From Brachyhypopomus gauderio (taxonomy: Eukaryota > Chordata > Actinopteri > Gymnotiformes > Hypopomidae), in contig NC_135222.1 of the NCBI RefSeq assembly GCF_052324685.1, positions 2,805,173 to 2,869,172 of the forward strand: DNA of 64,000 nt, read 5' to 3'. The position numbers and the translations under genes were made by a program. Position 1 is the stretch's first letter. Each line of letters begins with the position of its first letter. Under the pieces are notes generated by a model. That model searched no databases. It was not told the origin of the DNA and saw nothing but the letters and a program-made list of their open reading frames with translations. Shown in pieces: positions 10,699 to 25,210 of the stretch.

Positions 10699-10961
10699 GT
10701 ATGCTCCAATTGGAATCCTCTTCCTGATTGCGGGGAAGATTGTTGAGATGAAAGACCTGGTGCAGGTGGGATTGAGATGAAAGACCTGGTGCAGGTGGGA
10801 GGCCAGCTGGGCGTGTACACAGTGTCCGTCATCATTGGTCTCCTTATTCACGGCCTCTTCGTGCTACCTCTGCTCTTCTTCTTGGTGACACGGAGGAACC
10901 CCTTTGGTTTCATTGGTGGGCTTCTCCAGGCTCTGATCACGGCCTTAGGGACATCGTCCAG
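10699..10961 (+). pseudogene. slc1a3: slc1a3-like exon with 29-bp tandem duplication
   Basis: Encodes [20 protein letters not shown] and, in the shifted frame, [21 protein letters not shown], a hydrophobic TM segment, VTRRNPF and [15 protein letters not shown]. Bases 10743-10771 are repeated exactly at 10772-10800. Removing one copy restores the canonical 234-bp exon, so the duplication is a frameshift lesion. Confidence 0.88.
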
Positions 10962-11161
10962 GTAATCACAGCAGTCATAACAACATGCAATGGGAACACA
11001 AGGAAACACAGGAAACAGTTTTCCATTTACACTTTCTGTCTGTTTAACATATTTTTGTTTACGTTTAAGCATACATAGAGTTATGAAGAGCAAAATTGCT
11101 ACAAAGCAATGTATTCACATTCATACACTGAGATGAATCTGATAATCTTTCTTTCTTGTAG

Positions 11162-11356
11162 TTCAGCCACACTCCCCATCACCTTCCGTTGCTTAGAGGA
11201 GAATAACCACGTGGACAAGCGGGTGACACGTTTCGTGCTGACTGTGGGCGCCACCATTAACATGGATGGAACAGCCCTCTACGAGGCTGTGGCGGCCATC
11301 TTCATAGCCCAAGTAAATGATATGGACCTCAACTTTGGGCAGATCCTCACCCTCAG
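11162..11356 (+). pseudogene. slc1a3: slc1a3-like exon (TM7 region, NMDGT motif)
   Basis: A 195-bp exon, canonical length. Encodes [37 protein letters not shown] and [19 protein letters not shown]. The NMDGT sodium/substrate motif is intact, but the preceding conserved proline (FVLPVGA) is threonine. Confidence 0.9.
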
Positions 11357-11544
11357 GTATTGATGAAGCTACCGACAGGCTCCACTTCACTCACTCAGGT
11401 CTTCTGAACAACTTTCCAGTGGCCTTTGTGTTATGGTGCTTTTGGGAAACTAGACCCCAAACTTCAGGATGTTTTGATGACATTTAGTTTATTGTTAATC
11501 TTCTTCAGTTCATATTTTGAATTCCACATCAGCCCCCGGGACTC

Positions 11545-13765
<2,221 letters not shown>

Positions 13766-14083
13766 TAAGTCTTAACTAAATGTCACATTGAACCGTGCGG
13801 CCCCAGCAGAGAGCACTCTTCTTAAAGGTTATTGATACATAATGCAGGCACATTATCTGAGAGAATATAGAATTTGTTTTCATGTCAATAGAACTGCCAT
13901 TACACTGGACATACACTGTATGTTTTGACCGGAGTTATATTTAGCCATAATTGAAAAAAATATATATATTTGCTATTACAGAGTGCCATGCTTTATACAT
14001 CCATATATCCAATTTTCAAGTTTCATTCAGAGATGTTTATGTGATTTTTCTGTGAGGATTCATTTATGTTTGTGTGTATACAG

Positions 14084-14282
14084 GTATCGCCTCAGAACCA
14101 CCACCAATGTGCTGGGGGACTCCATAGGCACTGGCATCGTGGAGCACCTGTCATGGAAGGAACTGCAAAACCAGGATGCCCAGATCGGAAACTCTGTGAT
14201 CGAGGAGAAAGAGAAGTCCTACCAACTCATCTGCCAGGAGAAAGACACTCTCAAGCACCGCAACAGTGAAACCACCATGTAA
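14084..14282 (+). pseudogene. slc1a3: slc1a3-like last exon with stop codon
   Basis: Encodes [37 protein letters not shown] and the C-terminus ending SETTM, then TAA at 14280-14282. The residue before RLRTTTNV is Tyr where GLAST has Asp. The Arg and Asp that contact substrate (RTTTNVLGD) are kept. The last codons and stop form the first unit of the following minisatellite. Confidence 0.92.
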
Positions 14283-16628
14283 CACCCCTCACACATGCAG
14301 CTACAGTGAAACCACCATGTAACACCCCTCACACATGCAGCTCTAGTGAAACCACCATGTAACACCCCTCACACATGCAGCTCTAGTGAAACCACCATGT
14401 AACACCCATCACACATGCAGCTCTAGTGAAACCACCATGTAACACCCCTCACACATGCAGCTACAGTGAAACCACCATGTAACACCCCTCACACATGCAG
14501 CTACAGTGAAACCACCATGTAACACCCCTCACACATGCAGCTACAGTGAAACCACCATGTAACACCCCTCACACATGCAGCTACAGTGAAACCACCATGT
14601 AACACCCCTCACACATGCAGCTACAGTGAAACCACCATGTAACACCCCTCACACATGCAGCTACAGTGAAACCACCATGTAACACCCCTCACACATGCAG
14701 CTACAGTGAAACCACCATGTAACACCCCTCACACATGCAGCTACAGTGAAACCACCATGTAACACCCCTCACACATGCAGCTACAGTGAAACCACCATGT
14801 AACACCCCTCACACATGCAGCTACAGTGAAACCACCATGTAACACCCCTCACACATGCAGCTACAGTGAAACCACCATGTAACACCCCTCACACATGCAG
14901 CTACAGTGAAACCACCATGTAACACCCCTCACACATGCAGCTCTAGTGAAACCACCATGTAACACCCCTCACACATGCAGCTCTAGTGAAACCACCATGT
15001 AACACCCCTCACACATGCAGCTCTAGTGAAACCACCATGTAACACCCCTCACACATGCAGCTCTAGTGAAACCACCATGTAACACCCCTCACACATGCAG
15101 CTCTAGTGAAACCACCATGTAACACCCCTCACACATGCAGCTCTAGTGAAACCACCATGTAACACCCCTCACACATGCAGCTCTAGTGAAACCACCATGT
15201 AACACCCCTCACACATGCAGCTCTAGTGAAACCACCATGTAACACCCCTCACACATGCAGCTCTAGTGAAACCACCATGTAACACCCCTCACACATGCAG
15301 CTCTAGTGAAACCACCATGTAACACCCCTCACACATGCAGCTCTAGTGAAACCACCATGTAACACCCCTCACACATGCAGCTCTAGTGAAACCACCATGT
15401 AACACCCCTCACACATGCAGCTCTAGTGAAACCACCATGTAACACCCCTCATACATGCAGCTACAGTAAAACCACCATGTAACACCCCTCACACATGCAG
15501 CTACAGTGAAACCACCATGTAACACCCCTCACACATGCAGCTACAGTGAAACCACCATGTAACACCCCTCACACATGCAGCTACAGTGAAACCCCCATGT
15601 AACACCCCTCACACATGCAGCTACAGTGAAACCCCCATGTAACACCCCTCACACATGCAGCTACAGTGAAACCACCATGTAACACCCCTCACACATGCAG
15701 CTACAGTGAAACCACCATGTAACACCCCTCACACATGCAGCTACAGTGAAACCACCATGTAACACCCCTCACACATGCAGCTACAGTGAAACCACCATGT
15801 AACACCCCTCACACATGCAGCTACAGTGAAACCACCATGTAACACCCCTCACACATGCAGCTACAGTGAAACCCCCATGTAACACCCCTCACACATGCAG
15901 CTACAGTGAAACCACCATGTAACACCCCTCACACATGCAGCTACAGTGAAACCACCATGTAACACCCCTCACACATGCAGCTCTAGTAAAACCACCATGT
16001 AACACCCCTCACACATGCAGCTCTAGTAAAACCACCATGTAACACCCCTCACACATGCAGCTACAGTGAAACCACCATGTAACACCCCTCACACATGCAG
16101 CTACAGTGAAACCACCATGTAACACCCCTCACACATGCAGCTACAGTGAAACCCCCATGTAACACCCCTCACACATGCAGCTACAGTGAAACCCCCATGT
16201 AACACCCCTCACACATGCAGCTACAGTGAAACCCCCATGTAACACCCCTCACACATGCAGCTACAGTGAAACCACCATGTAACACCCCTCACACATGCAG
16301 CTACAGTGAAACCCCCATGTAACACCCCTCACACATGCAGCTACAGTGAAACCACCATGTAACACCCCTCACACATGCAGCTACAGTGAAACCACCATGT
16401 AACACCCCTCACACATGCAGCTCTAGTGAAACCACCATGTAACACCCCTCACACATGCAGCTCTAGTGAAACCACCATGTAACACCCCTCACACATGCAG
16501 CTCTAGTGAAACCACCATGTAACACCCCTCACACATGCAGCTCTAGTGAAACCACCATGTAACACCCCTCACACATGCAGCTCTAGTGAAACCACCATGT
16601 AACACCCCTCACACATGCAGCTCTAGTG
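14264..16628. repeat. 40-bp minisatellite, about 59 copies, founded on the slc1a3-like stop codon
   Basis: Unit CAGTGAAACCACCATGTAAC plus ACCCCTCACACATGCAGCTA. The first copy overlaps the last codons (SETTM-stop) of the exon. Two main unit types differ as CTACAG or CTCTAG, and they occur in blocks (CTCTAG at 14341-14450, 14941-15430 and 16421-16628). A third variant has ACCCCC for ACCACC. The array ends abruptly at AGTGCCAGAGCAAC. Confidence 0.98.
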
Positions 16629-17073
16629 CCAGAGCAACTGATGGAATTTAGAGACACTGTTAAAGAGAATGTTCAGAGAATGTAGTAAAAGCCATATCAG
16701 TGTGAAAACTAAATCAAGAATGAAGTTTACTATATTATTTAGACTCAGAATGTGCCTAAAGAAGGCCTAAAGACGTTCCTCATCTGGGTGTCCAGCAATC
16801 TCCTTTCTTTTCTCCACCCAAGAGCCATTGCATACTACATCTATCAGGTTCACAGTTATGACACTGAGCTATGACATGTCTACATCATTTACTATTGAGT
16901 TAACTATCACTTGTCTACCCATTATCTAAAAGTTATTATAATAAGTATTCTAGTACTTGCAGTGATCAAATGAAAAAAACGCTGGAAATTTAAAACAATC
17001 CAAAAAGAGCCTTAAAGACACAACTCTACATTATAAATAAAAATAAACTTTTGGTCGTAAAAATCTAGATGTT

Positions 17074-17355
17074 AGATAGATAGATATATACATACTTTAT
17101 TGATCCCGAAGGAAATTTAGCAGCCAGTAGCAGTTACACCATAACAGATCACAGTAAAGGACACACACAAACAATTTCACAATAACTTATATGACATTCA
17201 CAAACAATACAAAGACTATACAATACAAGTGTACAATTATCAAGTATCCCGACCAAGATTGGTAGAACTGGAACTAATGTGCAATGTCCAGTAGTGCAAA
17301 TTAATGGGATGTGTTTTAAGAGTGTCAAAGTGTAAAAGTGTCAATATTGTACCAA
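17074..17355 (-). mobile_element. 5'-truncated LINE 3' end (Rex1-like), reverse orientation
   Basis: Begins with TAGA microsatellite units and ACTTTATTGATCCCGAAGGA, the reverse complement of the 3' end seen in many fish LINEs of the Rex1/Babar type that terminate in short tandem repeats. The family assignment is from memory of the motif and is tentative. Confidence 0.5.
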
Positions 17356-19637
17356 CAAACATGTTATAACAAGTGGTGTGAAAAGTTTAATGGTAAATCT
17401 AACCTCAGATGACATCATTGCCATTAAACACAATTTATATTGTCATAAATATTTTTTCATTTACTCTTATTGTGGTTTGTTCTTGGATATTGTGGTAGTT
17501 TATCTTGCATTTAACTGTATTTATTTTATTCATTTGATCAAGTTTATTACTAATCCTATTCAATTATGTTTGTTATTGACATGCAGTTATAATTGGCTTA
17601 TGCGTTGTAATATTGCCTTCTTAAGTTACATAGCTGAAGTGTATATACTTTCACAAGTGCATTGTGGCAGTAGAGCTAGAATTCTGTTTCCAATTAGATT
17701 ATATTGACAAAGTTTCTTTATCTCAGATATGCTTCACTTTGGCCCAGGTGACCTTACATTTGATTCTTTGGATTATTCTTTAATCCCAATGTTAGTTAAT
17801 TGGTACCATTAATACTCCTACGACCATGTCTGCTTTTTAATAATCTTTTTTCTCATAGATTTTTACATTTGTCTTTCCAAAATATCAACCATTTAAAGAC
17901 AAATTAGCATTGCATCACATTAAACTATGTTTGTAGCATGTGTGCTTGGAAAGGGCTGGTTTTGGTTACATATGTGCCTGGATTTCCTGTATTTTGACTA
18001 TATTTTGGAAGAATGTAAAAGACAAATAAATGTTTCAGGAATGAATAATTTCACATGTTGACTCCTTCTGCAATATCAAGATACAACACTTTGTAAAATT
18101 CTTTCATAAATTTTTCAATGAAAAGAACTTGTATGATGCAAGATTGCATGCTTTTTTCTTTCAGACATGGGAAGTAAAGGAAGAATTTAACATAATGCTG
18201 CTTTGTGTTTTGTGTGTTTGAAAGTTAAATAACATTTTTAGTAGACAGACACGTTTTATTTGTATGACATTGGAGCATTGCGTAGCCTGGTAATATCATA
18301 ACGTAAACTCAAGGCTGTAGAGTTGCATGTCCAGCAGCCTAATTAGGTGGGAATACAGTAATCTCACATTAGCATAAATAAGTTCCTTCAGCTGGCTACT
18401 AAGTACAATTCACTGTAGTACTGAATTATTTTATTTTGTATAAAATATTAATACTTTTATCCGTAATTCAGAACAGCTAACCTGTAAATCAGACATATGT
18501 TCATACATTGAACATAATTTAATTAACGGAAAAAACCAAAATGCTTAACTAATAAAAGCAAATGTTTTCATGCAGATCAGCCATGTGCCTCACTCATTAT
18601 TGGAAATGTTGATATTTCTAATTTGAACTCGAGTCAATGGCATAACTTTTTATTTTTATTTTTTTTATTTATGCCATTTATTACTTTGTGTGTACAATAA
18701 AACATTTTTGGAAAATATCTGGCATAACTTCACTGTCAACTGATGTGCTTGGAAAGATCAACAACTGTAGAAAATGGTGAAACCAGCAACATTGATGAGA
18801 AAATATTTCCAATGACAAAGAATGCAAACAATCATCACATATTTCTTTATATATAAAAATTGATTGCATCACCATACATAAGAGAATCAGTAATTGCACT
18901 ATGTTTGAGCCAAGAACAGTCATATCACTTTAACTCTATATAACAGCTTGTATACATTTTAAGATATAGATAATGTTCCCCTATATATTATATATAATTA
19001 TCTAATATATAGATAATAAACAAGCCTGAAGTACAGAGTTAAAAAGGAGAATACTTTGGCATATAGATTAACAGTCAGTTTAGAAGACATCTAAATATCA
19101 CAATCTTGCTGGGATATCATACACTGTTTGGTAATGAAAGTTATGGATCTACAAACTTTCAAGAGGACAGTGACAAAGGTTAAAGGGCTGGAGAGAACAG
19201 TCAACTCCCGTTTACTGGATCTAACAAGGGAAAAAAAACATTAACAATATACAATTAGTTTCCCTTATTTGGGCATTCAAAGAAATTACAGCAATTACAA
19301 ATGATTTTTAAAAGGTTTAAATCTCATATCCTTAAAAGGACTCAATTGGGTTTTAAACGAGCCCAGAGAAAATGCTATACTCCAGAACCACAACCTTAGC
19401 AGATGGTGTTGCGTGGATCAATTTAGGTCTCTGCTGGACCCCTTGGAAGAGTCATTGACAGAGCTGGGCTACTCACAGTGCCTGGGGGAAATCATTTTCC
19501 TTGTAGGCCCAGTGGTGACAAAGTTTCTTGAGGTACCATAGTTGCTATATAATCGTCTGGATTCAAGGTCTCTCAGCAGACACAACAGTTCCTCATGGAC
19601 CCTCACTTCTAATGTACGAGATGTGCAGAACTAACTG
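17356..19637. other. No gene recognised
   Basis: AT-rich intergenic sequence downstream of the chemokine gene (minus strand). May include its 3' untranslated region. No recognisable repeats or exons. Confidence 0.5.
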
Positions 19638-20907
19638 TTATAGGGACAATACATGCATGAATAGGATTACCTTAGACATGACGGGCAGGTTCCCGTGCGG
19701 CTGGAGCCACATGGTCCTGTGGGCTTTGGCTCTCTGCCTCTGGACCAGTTTCCGTAGTAACCTCTTCACTTTCCTGTCCCTGGGGTCTGCACACTTCACT
19801 GCCTTCTTAGTGTACAATCTGCCATGGCACACACCAACAGGAGGGCACAACAAATACTGGGACGTTACCTTCAGCACAACTTTTTCTTTCTTCGCCCCCC
19901 CCTCCAAGCAACAACCAACATAAGGTAACCTGATCGCAGGGATCTGACTGGCTATTGTCCACCTAGGCTAAGTGCATTCTTGTGCTGCGCTCGCTCAACA
20001 ATTACACCATTAAGTTAAAGAGAAAAAAAAGCCCAGTTAAGATGTCAGTGTCGGGAGTCTTAACGAGGTGTTAAGATGTGAGTGTCGGGAGTCTTAACGA
20101 GGTGTAATCTCGCGGATGGAATTACTCCGGAATGTTGGAATACTTGCATGATGGCTGGTATGCTGCAGTCGGGCCCCTCCGTCTGCACCTCGAACCTGAG
20201 GATGTCTTTGGTGCGGACTTTGTCCTGGGAGTACCGCATGCAGCACTGCACATCTCGCTGCATCACCCCCTTCCCTGCCGGACACACACACCACCCCATT
20301 TTCCAGAACTCTTGGTCTTGTCAAAGGTTTGCTGCTTAGCAATGTTGGACAGACACGTCCACTTGTGGTACTGATGTGACCAATGGCATGTTTCTAGTGT
20401 TTGATGAAATCTGAATAGGAAATTAGGGATCCCAGTGATGTAATGGGGAGGCACAGTAAAGGATTAGTGCATTATTCAGTAGCTACACACACATGTGATT
20501 GTTGGTGCTTGAGCAAGACACAACATGTCTGATCTAGATAAGTTTCGGTGTTAACAGAAACACAGATATATTTCTCCTTGCACATGAATAGGGATTATAA
20601 CATGACGTCCTACAGATATTGCAATTATTATTAGATACGACAAGAGAGTACACAGAGATAAACTAATCTAATGACATCTCTTGCATTCTCGTATGGCTGG
20701 CATTAGTAACACCACACAGCCTCTCTCATCAGCATGCATTGCCTTGCATCAAAAGCAACACAGCAAACAGAAAACACGCTCGTTTCCTCCCACCATGATC
20801 CGCCGCGCACGTCTCTCTCTCTGATGTGGCGCCGTTTCACTCTTACCTTCCAGAGACCCGAGGAGGACGACGGTGACCGACAGCACGGAGACGGCCTGCA
20901 GCAACAT
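19638..20907 (-). CDS. CC chemokine (CCL21/CCL25-like), three exons
   Basis: Secreted chemoattractant ligand for a leukocyte G-protein-coupled receptor. Exons, in transcript order: 20847-20907 (signal peptide MLLQAVSVLSVTVVLLGSLE), 20148-20274 (DVQCCMRYSQDK, then the third cysteine in DCSIPAI) and 19638-19818 (LYTKKAVKCADP with the fourth cysteine, then a basic tail). Joined length is 369 bp, 122 residues. Intron phases (1, then 2) are the chemokine norm. The CCxxYSQ and CSIPAI motifs, KCADP and the long Arg/Lys-rich tail resemble CCL21. Intron 2 begins with GC (gcaagt) instead of GT. The last 13 residues after a possible donor (AAG|gtaatc, near 19677) may be intronic, so a fourth exon is possible. 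No paralogue is named because orthology is unclear. A second chemokine gene lies 17.5 kb downstream in window coordinates, on the same strand. Confidence 0.85.
20036..20103. repeat. Two tandem 34-bp repeats in chemokine intron 2
   Basis: Copies at 20036-20069 and 20070-20103 differ at one base (GTCAG versus GTGAG). Each has inverted arms GTTAAGA and TCTTAAC. Confidence 0.95.
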
Positions 20908-20960
20908 GGTCGAGCTTCAACCTGGAAGGAATCCACCGCGCTGCCTGCTGCCCTCCTGTC

Positions 20961-20969
20961 TCTTTTATA
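20961..20969 (-). promoter_or_regulatory. TATA box of the first chemokine gene
   Basis: Minus-strand TATAAAAGA lies about 54-62 bases upstream of the ATG at 20907, placing transcription start about 25-30 bases upstream of the ATG. Confidence 0.6.
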
Positions 20970-22120
20970 TTACTCCAGCCTCCCTCCCTCCCTCTCCTCT
21001 GCCTGTTCTCTCGTTCTCTCGCCTGCTCTCCTTCACTCGCTCACACACCCACATGCTCCCCTCGTCTACGTCCTCGTCTCTGCTCTGGCTGGTGTGAGCC
21101 GCACTCTCTCCACACTCTTACACGGCATGTAAGAAACGTTAAGCAATCTGTTCCACTGGATCCATGGTTGCATGATACCAGCCCCACTTACCGCTGGGAA
21201 GAAAACTCAGTATGTTTCTCGATACCAAATCCTCAGGTGTAGATGCTGGTCTCTAATATAAATCATTAAACATGGAACATCCTTTGACCCACCATACACT
21301 ACATACAAAGCATGGTAGGAGTGAGAGTACTTTGATCAAAGTATCAGTGTAAAACAACGTAGTCCTAATATTAGTTGTTCTAAAACTGCATGCTTAACAA
21401 GCATGACCTCCAAGAACCATAGAGCTTTTATAAAATACCCCATATATCAAGACCAATACAAACCATCAGTCACTTAATATTGAGTGATATTATTTACATA
21501 GACAACAGAAACATAAACTGTGTGGTCATGGTAATTTTATACCATGTCAGTACAGACAGGATAATCTCCAGATGTTTTGAATGTGGAAAAGCACAAATAT
21601 GTAAGACAAAGAAATTAAATGTTCAGGACCAAATTCATACAGCTGCAGCAATCATTTTGGAACCTTATATCCACATTCTGAGGAGTCGTTTTGCTTTATG
21701 TGAGAAAGTTATAATGCATGTGGGATTTCACACATACTTGAGGTCAACAAATGGAAGGGGGTGGGGCAGGTAGCGAGTGCTCTGCAGGAATTAAAGCTAG
21801 TCTGTTTCAGCTGCAAAAACATACCTTACCCATGAGCCCACGAGCCAGGCATATTTCCTGCATCGCTTTCGGGCAATTAGGGAATTGCTGAACAGCAGGC
21901 AGACAAAATGCATGCCAGGCAATTTTAGAAGAAAGCTCAACCAATCACCTGGAGTGAAGTTTACAACTTCGTGCACACCTTGTTACTCAGAAGTAATTGC
22001 AAAACCAAAGAAAATGCCTGTTAATTATCAGTGAATAGATGAAGTGTGTTGTATTCATTCTCTTTTAAAAGAAGTGCATTAGCATCTATTGAGTATAAGC
22101 AACTTCTAAATTAAGCAAGC
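20970..22120. other. No gene recognised
   Basis: Upstream region of the first chemokine gene. Starts with a CT-rich stretch (20980-21060), otherwise featureless to my reading. Confidence 0.5.
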
Positions 22121-22342
22121 AGAGCGAGACAGCAGGTTCAGCAGGGCGAGACAGCAGGTTCAGCAGGGCGAGACAGCAGGTTCAGCAGGGCGAGACAGCA
22201 GGTTCTGCAGGGCGAGACAGCAGGTTCTGCAGGGCGAGACAGCAGGTTCTGCAGGGCGAGACAGCAGGTTCTGCAGGGCAAGACAGCAGGTTCTGCAGGG
22301 CAAGACAGCAGGTTCTGCAGGGCAAGACAGCAGGTTCTGCAG
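22121..22342. repeat. 22-bp minisatellite, about 10 copies
   Basis: Unit GCGAGACAGCAGGTTCTGCA plus GG, with early copies reading TTCAGCAGG and late copies GCAAGACAG. Single-base variants are grouped in order along the array. Confidence 0.97.
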
Positions 22343-24152
22343 TTCAGGGAGGTCCTGTACATGATCTTGAATTACTTGTCACATTATTTGTGTAAACATA
22401 CTTTGGCTCAATGTTTAATTAAATGTTTTTGAAGGTTTTGGCAGGAGAACTATTTCCCCTGGACTATTAGTGTCTTCTACATTGTAGGCACATTCAGGAC
22501 TATCCACTCAGGAGAGGCTCTTGGCTGCACAGACCAAGGTTAGTTTTAACCGTGGGTAAAAGGCCCATGCAGTGCAGTTTGATTATGAGAACTCTGCTCA
22601 GTTCCTTCTGTTCCGGTAGCGTATAGAAACAGTGAAACAAGCTAGATATAACGACATGTTAAATGCAGTTCTTAAGCTTTTGTGCTTAAGACAAAGCCGC
22701 AGACATTTGGAAGAAAACTGAGGAAATGCCCACTGAATCCCAGGCAGTGAAGTAGCCAGTCAGTCTACTTATGCAATTTAATACGGTCTTAAAACAATTT
22801 CAGGACCACAAAGGCATTTGTCCTTAACATCTAAGAGACTAGCTATGCCAATACCTTTCTTCTTCAGTGCCAAGCCAACAGAAAAATGCCAGACTAATAA
22901 AGAAATCAGAATTTATTTATGTCTCCAGAAATTAATAGTATTCACAAATAATATTGGCACTGCACACATAAACTTTCCAAATAGGTTTGTCAGTATATTT
23001 CAAGTTGTACATGTTCACAATCCCAAAAACGATTAAAAATGTCCCTTTTGTCTTGTACGTTGGTTTCTCCAGCCACAGCGTAGAAGTAAAAATAGCAACC
23101 TCTTCGAGAAAAAAATTAGTCCACATTTGAAGCCAGCAATTGCCAGTTAGTCCAAGGTACCTGAAGGTGAAACAAGTAGTAAATAAACACAAAAAGCCAG
23201 AAAAACAACAAACAAACGCAGGAAAGGGGGAATAGCAACATCCAGAAGAGGGAGCCCCATGATCTTTTAAAATAAAGGTCCTTTGGTTGCATTATTAGAA
23301 AATTTGCAGTCCTGGGAGGACCATGAATTATTAATTATTTAGCAAACTTTAGGCACTGGGAATGCTTGAGGAAAGTGGTGCAGTCTCTGTATACTGTGCT
23401 GCTGATTTAGGTTGATAAAATAAAAAGGAGCAAAAGATTGTAAAGCTGAATGTCCTTGTTAAAACCATGATCTTAATAGTGTGACTGATCTATAAACACT
23501 ATCTTAAGTGCTTCAGATAAGACACACATGTGGGACTCTCAGAAGAGACCAATATCACTACTGATGATATGGTCCACTAATAGTATTGATTTTCTGAGTG
23601 GTGATAGAGTCTGCTGTGGCCGTAGGCAAAAAATGCAACGGGGCCCCTTATGGAATTCAGGTCTCATACGGCCATTGCAAACTTTGTACATTGCCGCAAT
23701 TTAAAGTCTGTTAGTTGCTGCCTTGTCTGGTAAGCAGAACCTATAGATTTTTGTGTAGTTTAGTGTCGCTGTGAAACACTAACTCTCTGATTAAGAATTT
23801 AAATTGTGTGTTTAACTATTTTTTTTTATTAGTGTGTCATTACAGCACACAAGTGTAGAATATTTTACAAGCATAAAACCATACTGATTATAAAATTTTT
23901 AATGAAAAATTATCATTGATTATTATTTTCATCAAAACGCTTTTGTAAAATGCATTACTTTATCTGAATACTTAGGTTTGCTTAGTCAAACAAAATGTAT
24001 CAGAAGTCTCAAAAACAAAAACAAGTAAACAAACACAAACACAGCCTTTTTAAAATAAATTTTTATGAACTGTTTTATACGTCCTTTGATGAAGTAAGTA
24101 ATTTCTGTCCTTCAGGAATTGGGAATAGAACAAAAAGACTAAGTTTACTCAC
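22343..24152. other. No gene recognised; expected to hold the last pole4 exon
   Basis: AT-rich intergenic sequence. The short last exon of pole4 (three or four codons in relatives) and its 3' UTR should lie in or near here; I could not place it with confidence. Confidence 0.4.
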
Positions 24153-24919
24153 CCTCAAGAAAGGCGAACTCGTCAACAGCCTCAATGGCGTTATCTGTGT
24201 GGAGATGAACTAGTGAAGCGCAGTTCAGCTTCACCACACATTTACTTCATTTCCATTTTGGTTATGGTGGAATTTCAACTCACCCAGATCTTTCCTCTGT
24301 AACGTTTTCCGTTTCCCTTGCTGTGCATAAACAAGGGCGTCCTTGGCTATCATTTCCACAAATAACTCCTTTGAGAGCAAAGTATACGCACATCAGTATT
24401 TTCTGGTGATGTGCAGGTCATTACGATAATGTTCATAATCACGGAGTCACCAGTCACCACCAGTCACCACCAGACCCGGACTACAACGTCTAGACCCTCC
24501 GGTAACAGTTCATAGTGTTTGGCTCTATTTTACCACAAAGCTCCGTTCACTTTTACCAGCCAGATATTAGTCAGCGATAAACCTGCACAATAAACTCATA
24601 TAACTAGTCGCTTAACGGAAGTCAACGTGTGTGTTGCTGTATCCTTATCCAGCACGACTGAGCCGGATTCACCCACCGTGGCTCTAGCGATGATGAACAC
24701 CGAGTCCTGACCCGCCAGACTCACGTCCGGGTCGGCCTTCATCAGAGCTCTGATGCGCGACAGCGGCAGTTTGGAGAGCCGACTGTGATGAGGCGGAGTG
24801 GGCCCGCTCTGTTCAGAGCCGTCCTCTTCAGTCTCATTGCTCCGTGGTTCCTCTTCAGTTTCACTGCGGTTCATTTCAGATTCCGTAGAAGGTCCCGTCC
24901 CAGCCACGGCGGCCGCCAT
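24153..24919 (-). CDS. pole4: DNA polymerase epsilon subunit 4 (pole4), exons 1-3
   Basis: Histone-fold accessory subunit that pairs with POLE3 in the leading-strand DNA polymerase epsilon holoenzyme, in the nucleus. Exons in transcript order: 24677-24919, starting MAAAVAGTGPSTESE with an acidic tail, then SRLSKLPLSRIRALMKADPD and FIIARAT; 24284-24368, ELFVEMIAKDALVYAQQGKR and KTLQRKDL; 24153-24194, NAIEAVDEFAFLEG. All splice sites are GT-AG and phases join correctly (0, then 1, then 1). The histone fold (LPLSRIRALMKADPD to VDEF) is complete. I start at the ATG at 24919, matching MAAA of mammals, not the in-frame ATG at 24982. The final few codons after LEG fall on an unplaced exon at lower coordinates. 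Nothing suggests inactivation. Confidence 0.9.
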
Positions 24920-25210
24920 TGTGGCGCTGGTGTGAACGTTGGTTCGGCTTACAGCTCCTTCACGCTGACGTTCTCCCGCCAAATCGCGACGTAAACAGTA
25001 AGAAGGGGAGGAGCTCAGTCAACTGACGCCATGACGTACGGTTTGTAGGTTACCTCCAGAGAAACGAGGAGGGTACGGCTCGAGAAAAGAGACCACCTCC
25101 CCGTGGCTGCGTGTGCGTGGCTGCCTGGCCATGGCACAAACGCGTTCCTGATCTCGCGCATGCTCGTTCGTGTGCAAAACGATGGCCGACGCCAGCGTTT
25201 AGTGTAAGTT
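24920..25210. promoter_or_regulatory. GC-rich promoter region upstream of pole4, possibly bidirectional
   Basis: GC- and CpG-richer than its surroundings, including CGTGGCTGCGTGTGCGTGG and GATCTCGCGCATGCTCG. On the plus strand a short ATGGCCGACGCCAGCGTTTAG stretch (from 25181) is followed at once by a strong donor, GTAAGT, suggesting a divergent first exon. No downstream exon was found. Confidence 0.4.

Noticed and set aside
20873-21132. Plus-strand frames opposite the chemokine signal exon
   Set aside because: Antisense shadows of the exon and its CT-rich upstream sequence.
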